A stretch of 64,000 nt of DNA, from contig LSRY02000015.1 of assembly GCA_001643675.2 (NCBI GenBank), forward strand, positions 1,256,001-1,320,000, read 5' to 3'. Below the pieces are notes generated by a model. The model was given only the letters and a program-made list of their open reading frames with translations, was not told the DNA's origin and did not search any database. Below, one piece after another: positions 17,680 to 31,000 of the stretch. Both the position numbers and the translations under genes were made by a program. Origin of the DNA: Monocercomonoides exilis (lineage: Eukaryota > Preaxostyla > Oxymonadida > Polymastigidae). Each line of letters begins with the position of its first letter. Within the stretch, counting starts at the first letter, position 1.

Positions 17680-19263
17680 ATGAGCCAATCATTTAGAGAA
17701 AAGTTACATTTGTTTAAAGATCGCTTAACAAAATCTTTAACACTGTATCTGTTAACAGGAGTTGTTCATATGATTTCTCTTTTCGTTTCTGCAATTCTTC
17801 TTCTGGTATATGCAAATCAAGAATGCACAACTCAATATGAAAGTTTAGAAGATTGTAAAAATGATCACCTCAAGTACCAAGCATATACTCCTATTTTGAT
17901 TGGTGCTTCAATTTTCTTTGAGTGCTATAATGTTGCCGGCGTATGGAATGGTTTGCTCTTTTCAAAATACATCTTTTTCAGTTATTGTTTCTTTTTCGAA
18001 GGCAACATGATTCAAATGATGGCATTCATTGCTGGAGCTACTTTTATATTGTTTTTTTCTATTTTCCGTGTATTTTTTTCGACTGTAATTGTATTTGCAG
18101 GTTGAGATTTTTCTGTTTATTGACTATTTAACTGAAAAAAATTAAAGATTCATATGTTTTATTCGGTATAAGTGCGGTTGCACTGATTATATATATATTA
18201 AGTGCTATATTTTCACGTAATGATTTTGGCTGGGCGCATTACCTTCAAGCTACAACCGTGAGTCAGTTGAGTTTGTGAAGTTTAATTTTTTAACAAAAAT
18301 AAAAATCGTTACAATTAATCTTTTATCAAATCCAATTTGTGCGGAATATATTTATGTGTTTCAATTTTTCTTTAATTTTTAATTCTCCAACAGAACTCTT
18401 GAAAATAAGACATCTTCTTGTGCCACTTTGCCACTACGGATGCTTTATTTCAATTTGTGCCTTAGTTTTTCTTCTTTTCTTTCGAATTCAAAAAGATTTC
18501 GTGTTTGCAATTATGATAGTATGGAATATTTTGGTTTCATTTTTTGGAAGATTTTCTTTTTTGGATAATGTTTTTTAACATTTTTTCAAAAATATTCTCT
18601 TTTAAAAATGATTTTTATTTAAAAAAAAAAATAACTTATCTCTTATTTAAATGAACCTTTTGATTTTTACACGAATAGGTTGTAATTGTTCTTCTTGTAA
18701 TTTATGCAGTCGTTATGATGATACTAGTATGCAATATATTTTAATTCATACATAACTTTTTTATGAATTTACATTCTTAACACTTTTTAATACAGGTTAG
18801 TAAGCAATATTCAGTTGCTGTGCTATTCTTTGGGTGCTTATCTGTACTTCCTGCTGGATATTCACTTGCTTCCTCAATTGTTGCTTCAACCAACAATGGC
18901 CGTGGATATAAAGTTCTTCCCATACCCCTTCTTTTGTTTCTCGGTGTGATTTTGAGATTTCAATGTTTCATTTTTCACTTTCCAATATTTATTCTGCTGT
19001 TTTTCTTTCTTTCTTTCTTTTTTTTCACTTGAAACATAAAAATTTTGGATTTTTAACCCGATTCAATTAATTTTTAATTTCTATTTGATTTTATTTTCAT
19101 TTACGATTTTCCTGTATCATTTATGCCACTAGGAAGCGTTGCTTGCGTTCTTTTAATTGCAGTTAGTGTTGTAAGCATCATTTATTTCTATCAATATAGA
19201 AAGTTATTTTCTCCCAAAGAAGAGAAAGCTGAGAACAAGTATTTGATTCAAGAAGATAAATAA
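17680..19263 (+). CDS. Multi-span membrane protein, family not recognised
   Basis: Six exons keep frame: 17680-18100, 18148-18270, 18394-18569, 18679-18726, 18796-18943, 19133-19263 (348 residues). About eight to nine hydrophobic segments cover most of the chain, for example TLYLLTGVVHMISLFVSAIL, MMAFIAGATFILFFSIFRVF, VLFGISAVALIIYILSAIF, VVIVLLVIYAVVMMILV and LLLFLGSVACVLLIAVSV. The first soluble loop holds two Cys residues (QECTTQYESLEDCKND), perhaps a disulphide pair. The tail is short and charged (KEEKAENKYLIQEDK). It lacks a signal peptide. It is likely a transporter, channel or endomembrane protein, but I see no signature of a known family. The Phe-rich stretch around 17955-17995 was tested as an intron; removing it breaks the frame, so it stays in. 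Confidence 0.75.
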
Positions 19264-19863
19264 ACAGAAAGGGTCATAGAAAATATATTTGTTTAATTGT
19301 TTGAAAGAGATTTATTAGCACTTTATGTAGAATTCTTCCTTCATTAACATTTGTTTGATGGATTTTTCGGAGTATTTTTTTAACTTATTTGTAATTCTAT
19401 AAATCTACTCATGTAAAATAAATCCTTTTTCTAAATCTGTTCAATGATTTTTCCAAATATTTATTCTTTCCGAAGAAAATTTTTGTTTTGAGAGATTAAG
19501 TATATTATCTAATAATGAAATTTTGATGAAAGCTTGTGTTTTGTTTTGTCTCATTTTTTTTCCTAAAATAAAAATAAAAGGGGATTATCTGAATCAATGA
19601 ATAATGTGCACACAACAAAGGTTATATATATATACATTGGATTCTATTTAGATGAAAAACAACATCCTTTGATAACCATAATATGAAACTGATAAATTTA
19701 TTTTTTGTTTAATCAGATTCAGCAACATTTGTTTTTGCATCAAACATTGCAAAAAACTAAAACACTGAAAGCTATACATCTTGACCTCTTGATGCTATCT
19801 TCATGGTCTTTCAAACGAAAAACAAAAATTTTTCAATTATTAGCATTTCTTCGACCTACAAAT
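19264..19863. other. Intergenic region upstream of the first beta-helix gene
   Basis: AT-rich spacer of about 600 bp. The reading frame of the next gene is open back to about 19705, with an in-frame ATG at 19792, but the ATG at 19864 gives the best signal peptide. I see no other gene or repeat. Confidence 0.5.
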
Positions 19864-22800
19864 ATGACTGGAAAAAAATTTCTTCAACAATTATTTCATT
19901 TTACATCTTCATGTAGGATCATTACTTGTATTGCAATAATTTTACTTGTAACCTGCGATAATAATACAATTTACATAAATCAAAAAAATGGATCCGACAC
20001 CAATGATTGCGGAGAAAATGTTGAAAATTCCTGCAAAACACTGCACAAGGGTATTTTGATGTCCTCAAAAATGATTCAAAAAGATACAATCAATATTTTT
20101 TTGAAAGATTATTCTTCAAGAGAAAATGGAACTGAATTAACGATAAGCAATTTAAATCTTAGCATTTATAGTTTAGATAAATTGAGTTGTTTAATTGACA
20201 TTGATCTTAATGATGAGTCATCAACATTATTTTCAATTGACGATGAATCATTTTTAAAATTGAATGAAATATCTATTCAACATAGCAATGAAAGAAATGC
20301 TCAAAAAGACAAGAAGATACTGCACCTAAAATCAAATTTCAAGCATTTTGTTGAAGTTAGTGAAGTAAGTATTATTTGCAATGAAAATTCGCAAAATTCG
20401 AAATATACTTGTTCTTGGTTTGTTGTTGAATCAGGCGAATTAATTCTAAAATTCATATCTTTACCGGAAAATGTGCACACTAACGGAGGATCATTTGTTT
20501 ATCTCGGACGCTTTGCATCTTCTCTGAACATCATCAACACAACATTCAGCTTTTTCTCAAGCGAGGACGATTCTTTCTCATCGATTGTATCTCATCAACT
20601 ATTCGAAGCTTGCTCGCGCGACAACAGAATAAACACCAAAAGATTTGGTACTTCATGCGAATTGCAAGTGAATTTTCTGAATGTGACAATGGACAACTGC
20701 ACGTCCTCTTCGGATTGCGGAGGAGCTATGTCTCTCTTGATGGGTGAATTAACATCACTGACTCTGGAAGCCAGCAACTTTCACTCCTGCGGATTTGACT
20801 TCAACAAGTCAAGTGAACATCCGTTCAGAGGTGGAGTGTTCTATCTATGCATTGACGAGGCTGCCACGTCCACTGAGCTCAAAATCACCGACTGTCTGTT
20901 TGAATTCAACATGGCCTCAGATGGCACCTGCTTCTTCGTGCTGTACCCGCCCAGCTTCGCATTCCGCCTGCCTGTGCTTTATCTGTCGCAGCTGTCATGC
21001 TGCCCGTTCGACTCCTCATTTGCTTTCGAGGGCTGCCCCACGACTAACACCAGCCACGTGGTTGATCTGACCCCGATGATTGTGGAAGAGCTGGAGAATG
21101 TCTTTGTTGGAGGAGAAGAAGCAAGCGACTGGTTTGGCTGCGGGACAAGCGAGAAAGCGCGCTGCAAGACGTTCACAAGCGCGCAGAAGAGGCTGCGCGG
21201 GCTGACAGACGCCGAAAGCAGGAAACGGACGTTTGGATGTGCCAATCTGCTCATTAGTAAGCCGTTTGTGGCGCATGGACACAGCAAAGTGGAGAAGAAG
21301 ACAGGAAGAGGAGGAGGAGAAGAAGAAGAAGAGGTGGTTTTTGAGGTGGATGGGGCAGCGGAAGAGATGATAGGGAAGAGTGCGCTGTCGACAGACGAGG
21401 AAGTTGAGTTTTTCAACATCACGTTTTCTGACTGGACAAACACAAATGCGAATCTGGCAGACTCACTTTTTGGGTGTGACGAGCTGTTTGGAGTGATCAA
21501 ATTGAAGCACTGTGAGTTCAAGCACATGGAGCGTTCAGTATTTGCTTCTCTGTTTGATGCGAAATCCAATGAAGAGCATACACTGCCAATTGCAATTATT
21601 TATCGGGGATCTTTTATTGTCAGCTCTTCAAAACTTTTTGGCTGGTCATCATCATCATCATCATCATTTTCTTCTTCTCATTCTCCAAGTCTAATTCAGC
21701 TTGATGCTGGAAGCTCATTTTTCTTGTACAATTCTTCATTTAGTTCATCTAATACATTTTCCACATCATTCATTTCAACTGTTGAAAGACCCTCTCTTAC
21801 AGACACAGCTAATCTTCAACCTCATCCAATGAGTTCTGATTCACAATCACCAATTCCATCTTCCTCACATTCTTCTTCTAGTTCTTCTTTCTCTTCTCTT
21901 TCTTCTTCTACCAATTCTTTTTCTTCTTCTTCCTCTTCAAAAAAGCGAAATCTCTTACCATCCAAGCGCATTCCATGGATATCTCCTCATCCTTCTATTG
22001 CTCGTGTATTTATTTATTCATGCAACATCTCTATTTCCACAGACGACGAAGCATCTTCTCTAGTCAATCCTCTCTTTAATTCTGAGTCTTTTTCATTGTC
22101 GTCGCCTTCAACATCTTCTTCTTTTTCTTCATCTTCTTCTTCTCCACCCCACAATTCATTCTCATTTCACGTCCCTCTTTCATTCGATGCCAGCGACACA
22201 TGCTTCACCAACTGTGTGTCACAGGCTTGCCGCGGAGGCATTGTCTTTCTGCCTTTAAATGCCGACAACCAGCTTCTGCTGAACTTACTCACTTTCAATT
22301 GGATCAACCCTTCTTCTGCTCATTTGCATTCAGCCAATAAATTTTCTTCACTGGGAAATGATTCTGCGTGTTCTGACTCTTCTGCTTCGAAGAGAAAGTG
22401 TCAAACATCTTTCACTGCTTCCAATACATTGCAGCAGCAACAGCAGCAGCAGCAGCTTGGAAAAGCCATCTATCTGTTTGTTGGGGTTGATAAACCAGAA
22501 ATACAGATCACTCTGTTCCGTACAACCAAATATCAGGAATTCCCACACACCATCTTTGTCCATCTAGCCACCCCAGATGCACAGCTGACCAATTCGATGT
22601 TCCGATTGAACAAAGACATTCAATCACTTCCTCCCTTTTTCATCTCGAAGTGCTCAGATCCGCAGGACTCGCCTGATTTGATAGAGGACATGGTCATTTT
22701 GCTCGGAAAACAGCAGCTTCAGAACGAGGTGTTTGCGTCGAGTCTGCAGAGCGACTCAGACAGCTGCGGAGATTCAGAGAGCAGCGCCTGCGGCAGCATC

Positions 22801-24777
22801 CGCACGGCGGTGGGGAAGCTGGCGCTGGAAAACGGGCAGCTGGTTGTGGTGAAGGAGGTGGATGTGTTCGAAGCCATAGACTTGTCCAACCTCTTTGTGA
22901 AGAGTTCAGAGAATGTGACAGCAAAGATGGTGTTCCATCCACCTCTTGTGTCGTCTCAGGAGATGCTGGTGGCGAACAGAGACGAGCTGACGCTTCTGTA
23001 CCTCGCCCTGCGTGTCAGTGCTTCTGAACAGGATGAGCCAAAAGTGCTGATCCACTCAGCAGGAAACTCGTTGTTGGTGAACTATTCTGACCTGTCCTCA
23101 GACTACCAGCGCTGCAACATGATCTTCTTTGAGGTGGTGTCTGGCTCTCTGACAGTTGTGGCGTCTTCCACATTCAACATGGACTGCATAGGGCCTGTCT
23201 TCTACTTCCAAACAGAAGGCGCCATTGATTTGTCCTCCGTTGAACTCAGACACAACATCCTGCGCAACGCTGCTGCAATCCATTTCGAATCGCCTCTGTT
23301 TTCTGTGTCGCCGCCGCGGAAGACGAAAGATGCCCTCAGTTTTACTCGGCTGGGCTGCCTCAACACGACGCGGGTGCAGTCAGACGCGTCCATTTTGGAG
23401 GCGAAGGAGCTTTCGGAAGACGAAGGGATCGGGTTCACAGACTGTGTCTTCTCAAACTGCACGACAGAAGACGATTCGTCGTCGATTCTGCATTTTGTGG
23501 ATGTGGCCAGACTCGGATTCAGATGCTGCAACTTCAGCGGGTGGCATCCGATCCCTGCGGAAACTCAACGGTCGCTTGGTTCTTCACATACATTTTCACA
23601 TTCATCTTCACTTTCTTCTTCTTCTTCTTCTTCTTCTTCTTCTTCTTCTTCTTTGCAACCGGATTCTTCTCCTTCCACTTCAATATTCAATCAACCAACA
23701 CAATCCTCACCCTCTCTCTCCATCACATGTGACTGGCAGAGCGCGCTCATCCACCTCATCCGTTGCAGCACATTCGTCAACGACTGCAACTTCAAAGGCA
23801 CTGTCCGCACTGCCCTCTCTGCGTCTGGCGGAGTACTCACTGTCTACAACACCAGCTTCTACCACAACGGCTTCGTCGACAGCCGCTTCCCTTCCTTTGA
23901 GCAGAACGTCGTGTGCCGCAGCGGGGCAGAGGTGAACCTCAAAGACATCTACACGCCCTGCCGAGACAGGAGCGAGGAAGGGAAAGAGTGCCCGCTGTGG
24001 ATCCTCAACAGAGGCTGTGTGTTTCAAGGGCTGGAAAAATATTCTACTCTTTTTTTCACTCCGACTGTGGCGTCTGTGGAGAAGCAAGTGGAAGACTCTT
24101 CTGTGAAGCTGCTGATAAAGGGAAGCTATCTGTTTCCTTGTCTCCGCGGGTGCTGCATTGCATCGCAGGACAGCAGCGGAGCCACCATGCTCCACAAAGA
24201 CATCCCATGTTTTGTTACAAGCCAGCAAAGCGAATGTGAAATGGAGGCAGAGACGACTAAAGTAGCATTACAGTTGGAAGCCGATAGAGCAACAAAAGTT
24301 GGTCTTGTTGTGTTTTATGAAGGGCGAAGCTCTTTGCTCAGCACCCCGTTTGTTGCTGTTACAGACGCGCTGCCACGCAAAAGAGATTTTACAGTCATAA
24401 TCATCGTGACTGTATTGGTTTCTGTGCTGATTATTGCCATTGGAACGGGGTTGACAATTTTCGTGATACACAAAAGGAAAAAAAGAAAAGATCAGCTTTC
24501 TTGCTCAAAGACAGAGGCAGAGCAGCCAACAAGCACAGAAAGCGACGTGGTCCGCTCAATGCTGGTGAATGAGAGCAACACAAGCACTTTTCTGCTTTCC
24601 CAATCAAGCAACGGCGGGTCTGCTGAATCAAGCAATGCGTTTCAATCAAGACTGTTGGATATAAGCAGATTTGAAATTGAGATAGATGATACAGAAATAA
24701 GAGATGCAATCAAAAAATTAAGAAAAGAGCGATTTCAAATTCCTGTTGATTATCAGCCTCCATTTCTCGAAAATTAA
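19864..24777 (+). CDS. Secreted/surface beta-helix repeat protein with one C-terminal membrane span (1)
   Basis: One exon, 1,637 residues from ATG 19864. The start gives a signal peptide with core IITCIAIILLVTC. Module starts of the type ...GxD...CG...C.(T/S) recur: YINQKNGSDTNDCGENVENS just after the signal, then WFGCGTSEKARCKTF (from about 21130) and DSCGDSESSACGSIRTAVGK (from about 22760). Between them are short beta strands with N-x-T/S sites and phrases such as LEASNFHSCGF, typical of right-handed parallel beta helices. A Ser-rich stretch (about 21640-22160) and a poly-Ser run (about 23615-23655) interrupt it. A membrane-proximal domain ending KGSYLFPCLRGCC precedes the span VIIIVTVLVSVLIIAIGTGL and an about 100-residue cytoplasmic tail. 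No kinase domain. Role is presumably surface recognition or adhesion; ligand unknown. Confidence 0.85.
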   Translation: MTGKKFLQQLFHFTSSCRIITCIAIILLVTCDNNTIYINQKNGSDTNDCGENVENSCKTLHKGILMSSKMIQKDTINIFLKDYSSRENGTELTISNLNLSIYSLDKLSCLIDIDLNDESSTLFSIDDESFLKLNEISIQHSNERNAQKDKKILHLKSNFKHFVEVSEVSIICNENSQNSKYTCSWFVVESGELILKFISLPENVHTNGGSFVYLGRFASSLNIINTTFSFFSSEDDSFSSIVSHQLFEACSRDNRINTKRFGTSCELQVNFLNVTMDNCTSSSDCGGAMSLLMGELTSLTLEASNFHSCGFDFNKSSEHPFRGGVFYLCIDEAATSTELKITDCLFEFNMASDGTCFFVLYPPSFAFRLPVLYLSQLSCCPFDSSFAFEGCPTTNTSHVVDLTPMIVEELENVFVGGEEASDWFGCGTSEKARCKTFTSAQKRLRGLTDAESRKRTFGCANLLISKPFVAHGHSKVEKKTGRGGGEEEEEVVFEVDGAAEEMIGKSALSTDEEVEFFNITFSDWTNTNANLADSLFGCDELFGVIKLKHCEFKHMERSVFASLFDAKSNEEHTLPIAIIYRGSFIVSSSKLFGWSSSSSSSFSSSHSPSLIQLDAGSSFFLYNSSFSSSNTFSTSFISTVERPSLTDTANLQPHPMSSDSQSPIPSSSHSSSSSSFSSLSSSTNSFSSSSSSKKRNLLPSKRIPWISPHPSIARVFIYSCNISISTDDEASSLVNPLFNSESFSLSSPSTSSSFSSSSSSPPHNSFSFHVPLSFDASDTCFTNCVSQACRGGIVFLPLNADNQLLLNLLTFNWINPSSAHLHSANKFSSLGNDSACSDSSASKRKCQTSFTASNTLQQQQQQQQLGKAIYLFVGVDKPEIQITLFRTTKYQEFPHTIFVHLATPDAQLTNSMFRLNKDIQSLPPFFISKCSDPQDSPDLIEDMVILLGKQQLQNEVFASSLQSDSDSCGDSESSACGSIRTAVGKLALENGQLVVVKEVDVFEAIDLSNLFVKSSENVTAKMVFHPPLVSSQEMLVANRDELTLLYLALRVSASEQDEPKVLIHSAGNSLLVNYSDLSSDYQRCNMIFFEVVSGSLTVVASSTFNMDCIGPVFYFQTEGAIDLSSVELRHNILRNAAAIHFESPLFSVSPPRKTKDALSFTRLGCLNTTRVQSDASILEAKELSEDEGIGFTDCVFSNCTTEDDSSSILHFVDVARLGFRCCNFSGWHPIPAETQRSLGSSHTFSHSSSLSSSSSSSSSSSSSLQPDSSPSTSIFNQPTQSSPSLSITCDWQSALIHLIRCSTFVNDCNFKGTVRTALSASGGVLTVYNTSFYHNGFVDSRFPSFEQNVVCRSGAEVNLKDIYTPCRDRSEEGKECPLWILNRGCVFQGLEKYSTLFFTPTVASVEKQVEDSSVKLLIKGSYLFPCLRGCCIASQDSSGATMLHKDIPCFVTSQQSECEMEAETTKVALQLEADRATKVGLVVFYEGRSSLLSTPFVAVTDALPRKRDFTVIIIVTVLVSVLIIAIGTGLTIFVIHKRKKRKDQLSCSKTEAEQPTSTESDVVRSMLVNESNTSTFLLSQSSNGGSAESSNAFQSRLLDISRFEIEIDDTEIRDAIKKLRKERFQIPVDYQPPFLEN

Positions 24778-25067
24778 TATTGAAACACAAATTGAAGTTA
24801 ATTATATTTATGTATTTCAAAATTACTGTTAAATGCATTATTTTTTGTTTGTTTCATGATTTATCTTTTAATTGCGTTATGCTCATTTTTTTATTTTGGA
24901 ATTATTATGTATTAAAAGTTCTTTATTCAGTATTTTCGACAGTACTAAAGTTGGATTGAATAACTTGATCATATTTGATCATACCCTTATTAGTCGTTTC
25001 CTTCAATAAATAAAAATAATAACGTTTACTCGTTATTCACAAAGCGAATAACTTTGAAAGAAATCTT

Positions 25068-28000
25068 ATGTTAATTCATAAGATTTTTTTCTTTCTTTGT
25101 GCTGTCTTATATGGCTTGGAAAATGAACCAGATAGAAATTTTTCATCTTCATCAATTTCTTCTGTTCATGATAATGAGCAGGCATATCAAGATTCCAGCA
25201 AAAATCCGAGCTGTATTCATGACAATTATATTGCAAATAGCATGAACTTCAATGCTAAAGCTACAAATATTCACTTTTCTTCACAAAAGCAGTTTTTGTT
25301 TCTATTGAGGAATACTTCCGCCATGGCAATTTCACTTTTATTTTATCAGGCGCCAAATTCATCTTGCTTTTTAGTGGCAGAAGATTCGAACTTTGAGTTT
25401 CGTTCATCTTCTTTTATGTCTGTAAATTGTTTTCAATCACCATTTCATATTTCTTCAAGCTACCTTCACTTATCAAATATATCATTTCCGTTTATCTGCA
25501 CATCTCTATGTGTCAAACCTTCTAATCCAAAGAGAAAAGATTTTTACAACTCATTGATCTTGGAAAGCTCATCCTTTTTTTCCAACCAGCTTTTGGGCCC
25601 TTTGATAGAATCCACACATTTTGCAAAATTGCAAATTGAACACACTTCATTTATTAATTTAACATGCAAGAGTTCTTCAAATTTTTTATGTCGCGAAGAT
25701 TCTTTTCATCATGAAAAAGAAACTTCCTTTTCAACAATATTATTTTCATCTTCTTCTGTTGAACGTATATTTGCTCCGTTATCACATACGCTTGTTCATA
25801 TCGAAAATAGCATGCACAAAAGTTTTATAACCAACTGCAGTTTTACATCATGCGCAACTGTGTATTCTAATCATCAAAATATTACTTCCAGTTCTTCTTT
25901 TTCATATGATTCATTCGAAAAATGTGAAAGCACAAAAGGAGGTGCAATTTTCGTCAAAGGAACTAACGAAAGTGAAGTAATTACGCTGAAGGTGGATCAT
26001 TGCACGTTCCAAAAATGCAACGCACAAAGAAGATATGATGCATCTGGAGAGGGAGGCTCTGTGTACTTGTGCGGAGCAGTAACCGCGGAATTTACCAACA
26101 GTGACTTTAATCGTAGCACAGCCTCAGAAATTGGCGGTGCAATATTTTCTATTCCTCTTGCAACAGAAGTTGAACACGCGTCAAAAACAGAAGCACATTC
26201 ATCATCATCTTCTGAGGCTTCGACTTCCTCATCCTCTTCAAAATATTTTTCAATCACAACCCAGTCGAGACCGTATTCGAGCAAAAGTTTATTTAAGTCA
26301 AGTCTATCTACAGCTTCATCCATTCATCCTGTGCTCAGCATTGATTCGTGCCTTTTTCGGGATTGCGGATCATATATTGGCGGCGGTCTGTATGTCTGCT
26401 CTTCTTTGCAACCGCAAATCACAATTTCAACGTTCAGCGATGCGCTGAGTGTCTTCAAATCAAAATTTTTGAATTGTCATTCTGATATTACTAATTTGAC
26501 TAAGTCTCGTATTGGTGGTGGAGGCATCTATTTCAGCGGATCGTCTTATTTTCAGATGAGCGAGACGAATTTTGGAGAATGCAGAGCCTCGAAAAGAGGA
26601 GGCGGGATTGCGATGATGCTTTTAGTGGAAGAATCTGCGTCTCGGAAGCTTTTATCATCGACTTCTGCATTTTCCTCGGTCCTTTCGGAAGATGCGGAGT
26701 TTACCTTCAAGGAGTCGTTTCCTTTCACTTATTTGATATTTGACAAAAGTTCTGCAGAAGATGGAGCAGATGCCATTTTTGATTTCGCGTCCTGCTCTCC
26801 AGAAGTGTCAGAGGCACTTTCACAGACAAGTCCATTCGACAAAGCAACTTGCTTCTCGCGCTTAGAAGATTCACGCATTTCTGTTCTGATTAATCCTTCT
26901 ATTCCTTCAACACTCTCAGAAAGCGAAAAAGATACCAGTCAAAATCCTCCTCATTGCTGCAAAGATAACCAGGAAGCTAAATACAACTCGTTTTCTGAGC
27001 CGATTGAGGAATTTGGAGATTCAGAGTATGAAATCATACAAAAAGATGAATGGGTGCCTCTGCCAACACTGCTTTATGTTGATTTCAGCAACGAGTCGAG
27101 CAAAACGCCCTTTTGCGGGCATGCAAAGGCGAAATGTCAAACAATATGCGATGCAGCTAGGACGGCAGAAATAAAAGAGTGCTCTCGCCCAGTTGAAGTG
27201 ATTCTGGAATCAGCTTCAGTTGACGAGCCAAAGGGAATTGAAGTGTTTTATTATCCCGTCATATTCAGGCCAAGTGATAAGCTCAAAAATGCTGTGCGCG
27301 CAAAGGCAGGCTCAAAGACTACTTATACATCTTCGGCAAAGTCCGATCAGGTGCCAATGAGATGCGCAACTGTCAATTTTGTACCTGCAACTTCTACTCC
27401 GGATTCGTTATTGAATACAAACCATTACTCAGTAACCCTCACGGACATGTGTTTCAACATGAAGCAGAGTGATCAATCGTCAACAGAAAATAATTTTTTA
27501 ATAATCTCGCAATCTGATGATGAAAGTTTCTTTAACATCACTCGGTGCACCCTTATTGCCACGTTTTCCGATCCAAGTTCAGGCATTTTTGAATCACAAT
27601 TGATATCTGTATTGGCTACAGAGATAATCATCAATGATTTTGCAGTTTACAACATTAATTCATCTACCCAATTTGCCGCATTTGTTTCACAAGGTTCGAT
27701 GACTGCCACATCGATAAAAATTTGCCAATCAAACTTGACTTCGACAAATGTATTTTTTTCGTTCACATCATTCAAATCGTTAACACTAAAGAATTTTACA
27801 GGAAGCGATTTAAAAGGGACCTTGTTGCGGCTGGTTGGAATTAAGAATGTGACAGCGTCAATCGCAGATATTAGAGTCTCGCGCGCAGGATCGATAACAT
27901 TGATGGAAGCCATGGGATTTAGCGAGTTTACGATGACCGATGTTCGTGTTGAGGATTGCCGCGCAAATGGTACGTGCATTTGTGTAGTTGAAAACGGAGA

Positions 28001-31000
28001 AAATGTTCAACATGAAGGAAATGGAAACAAAACTCCGACAACATTCAAGATTAATTCTATTTACTTCTGCAACGTAACTTCCATTGGGCTTATGTCAATT
28101 TCTTTTTCAACTGTTTCTGCTGTTATCAATGATGTTACAATCAAATCGTGCAATTCAGGACAGATGAGTTATTTAGCGGCAAACATAAATGAGCTTCAAA
28201 ACTTTCTTGCTATTTCAAATTTGGCGGCAACCACTCTTACGTCCCAATCACAGCTTATTAGTGCCAATTTGGGAAATTCATTTTCGCTTATAAACAGCAC
28301 AATATCTGACTGCAACTATACCTATTATGGAATGTGTTTGCAAGCTACACCGCAAACAGTTATAAACGGTAATGGTACTCTTCTCATTGAATGGGGCGAA
28401 TGGAGCAACATTATAACATCATATAACTTTATTGTCATTAACAATATTGAAGCTAATGTTGTATTCCGCCATCTGACATTGAGAAATATATTTACATATT
28501 ATACTCCATTCTTCAATTTTATGATGCGCAACACGTTAGGCAACGACAAATCCAATATAATTATCGACAACTGTTCATTAGAAGATGTGAGATGCGTCAA
28601 CGCATCTGTTCCTTCGCTTATTTATTCTTTAGGAATGAATTCTATTCGCCTGAACTGTACAAACGCACAATTTTCCAATTGCATTATGAATGAAACATCT
28701 TCAATGCTCATAAAGATAAGCGAAAATCCAGCGTTCTTTAGGAATTGCACATTTGCAACAGGCTCAGTTCCTATTTCATCCAATCAAATTCCAATTCAAC
28801 TGGAGCATGACCAGAATTTAGGGCAAGATTCGCAATCTTTGAATGGACAATGTGGTATGCTGCATTCTGAATCCAATTTACAGAGTTCTGCTTCATTAGA
28901 GGATGACTATCATTGCACTTGGGGCACAGGGATTATGTATCTTATAGAAACAAACGCTCAATTCGAGCAATGCACTTTCAAGGGATTTTGCCAAGGAGCG
29001 ATTTATGCAACAAAATCTAATGTTACAGTTAATTCATGCCTTTTTGAGAAGAACTCGGCAGGCTTACAGAAATTTCCATCAATGAGCCGAAACGTTATGT
29101 GTACAGATTCTGGAACATTGAGCATGAGCGACAAAGATATTCCAAGCTATTCAACAAAACGCCTTATAAATACTGAACAAGAATTATTTTCTGAGAGAAA
29201 GAAACAGCATTTTGTGGGATTTGACGAATACAATGATGATGCTGTTATAAACGAAGCAAACGATGTTACTTATAATTTCTTAACTTCACATCGTGATCGG
29301 CTGTGGATTAGTGCAACAAACTGCAACTTAACAGGAACGATACAATCTTTTGATTACCTTCTTTTTAAACCTGCTTTGACTGAAGTGCAAAGAAGTGATG
29401 ATTCCTCAACAGGACTATCAACACTGATTTGCAAAGGAACGATGCTAATGCCGTGTGGGCTCAGATTCTGCCTGAAGAGTTTCGAATTGGACACCAATAT
29501 AACAAAGCCAATCTCTATTTTCTCATTCACTCAAATAACAAACGAAACATGCGCAATGATGATTTTACAAACCTCAACATTTACAGGAGCCAAGCCAACA
29601 ACAACTATTTCTGCTGGAGTAGCAGTTATGTCAGATACAGGGATGCAGCAGAGCAACTGGATAGAAGTGCAGAAAGGAGTGCTTCCAAAGCCAGTTGAAC
29701 CAGATGAGCCAGATAAACCCCAAAACGGTAGCACAAAAGACAAAAACGAAAAGATGTCAATAATACCTTTTCTGACACAAACTCAGTTCATAGCTGTTGT
29801 GATTTCCGTTTCGTGTGTGCTGGCTGTCATTGTTGTTTTGATTTCCTGCTTTGCTTTTCGAAAACGGTCAAAGGTAAAAAACGGGATAAATTATCAGAAT
29901 AACAACGGCAAATCGAAGCAGGTAATGGAATTGCAGCATGGATTAGATTCTTCTATCGAGAAAGATGGCACGACAAGCAACAAGAAAGGGAAAAAGGCTC
30001 TTCCGAAGGTCGTGAATCTTTGCAAAATACATCAAACTCCAAAGAAAACATACAGCGAACGTATCAAAGATTGGCTGAATGAGCGCAACAAATATTCAAG
30101 CAAAGGGGAAAAGAACTGGGATAACGAAACAGAAGGAAGTGATCTTTCAATTCCTCTGAACATAAATGATAATGAAATTATTGAGGAAAAATCAAAGTAT
30201 TTAAGTGGTGCATCGAATTTGGTGGAGAATGAGTATACTTTTGTGTCACTGCCTTCATTCAAAGGATTTGATGGAAGTATCCAATCTGGCCCGATGAAAA
30301 GAAAGAGGAGCTCAAAAACAGAGGGAGATCGAGACAGCATTGCAAACAGTCTTTTGGATACGTCATCAGGAAACGAGCTGCAGCTTGGTTCTGTATTTGA
30401 CGATTGTCGCTCGACTGTGGCATTTGCAAAGTCTGCTTGCCAGCAGTTGGACTCTCTGAATTTATTCCCCCAAACGATATCAGCAGCTGGCTCTGCTTTG
30501 AAAGAAGCGAACGTTCAAGAGCAAAAAGAAAAACAACATTCAACACTCTTATCTGCCTCTGATTCTGTAAATGCTGCTAATCAGATGCAGTGCTATTCAC
30601 CACCTCTTGTTCATGTGTTCAAAGATGGTGAAGACGTTGTTCAATCAGAACTTACTACGCCTTTTCCATCTTCTTCTGACACTTCAATTCCTGTTCTTAC
30701 CAATCCTTCAGGAGAATCTCTTTCGAAGAATTCAACTTTACACTCCAAGACTAATCCAAATAAAAAATCATCTTCACGACTCTCTTCATCTTTATCATCA
30801 ACTTTTTCATTTCCTGCCCTTTCCTCATCTGCGTCTTCGTTTATATCGAGTTCTTCTTTTACTCCGGTTTCAACATTTTCCACTCCTTCAAACACTTCAT
30901 CATCTTTTTCAATCAACGCTCATTCACATTGCATATCTTCCTCTTCCTCATGTTCTTCTCATTCACCTATTTCTTCATCAGAGCAGCATTCATTGCAGAG

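Noticed and set aside
17941-17984. Possible 41-bp intron (GTATGG...TTTCAG) in the membrane-protein gene.
   Set aside because: Removing it shifts the frame and destroys the following hydrophobic segment, which is open and plausible as it stands.
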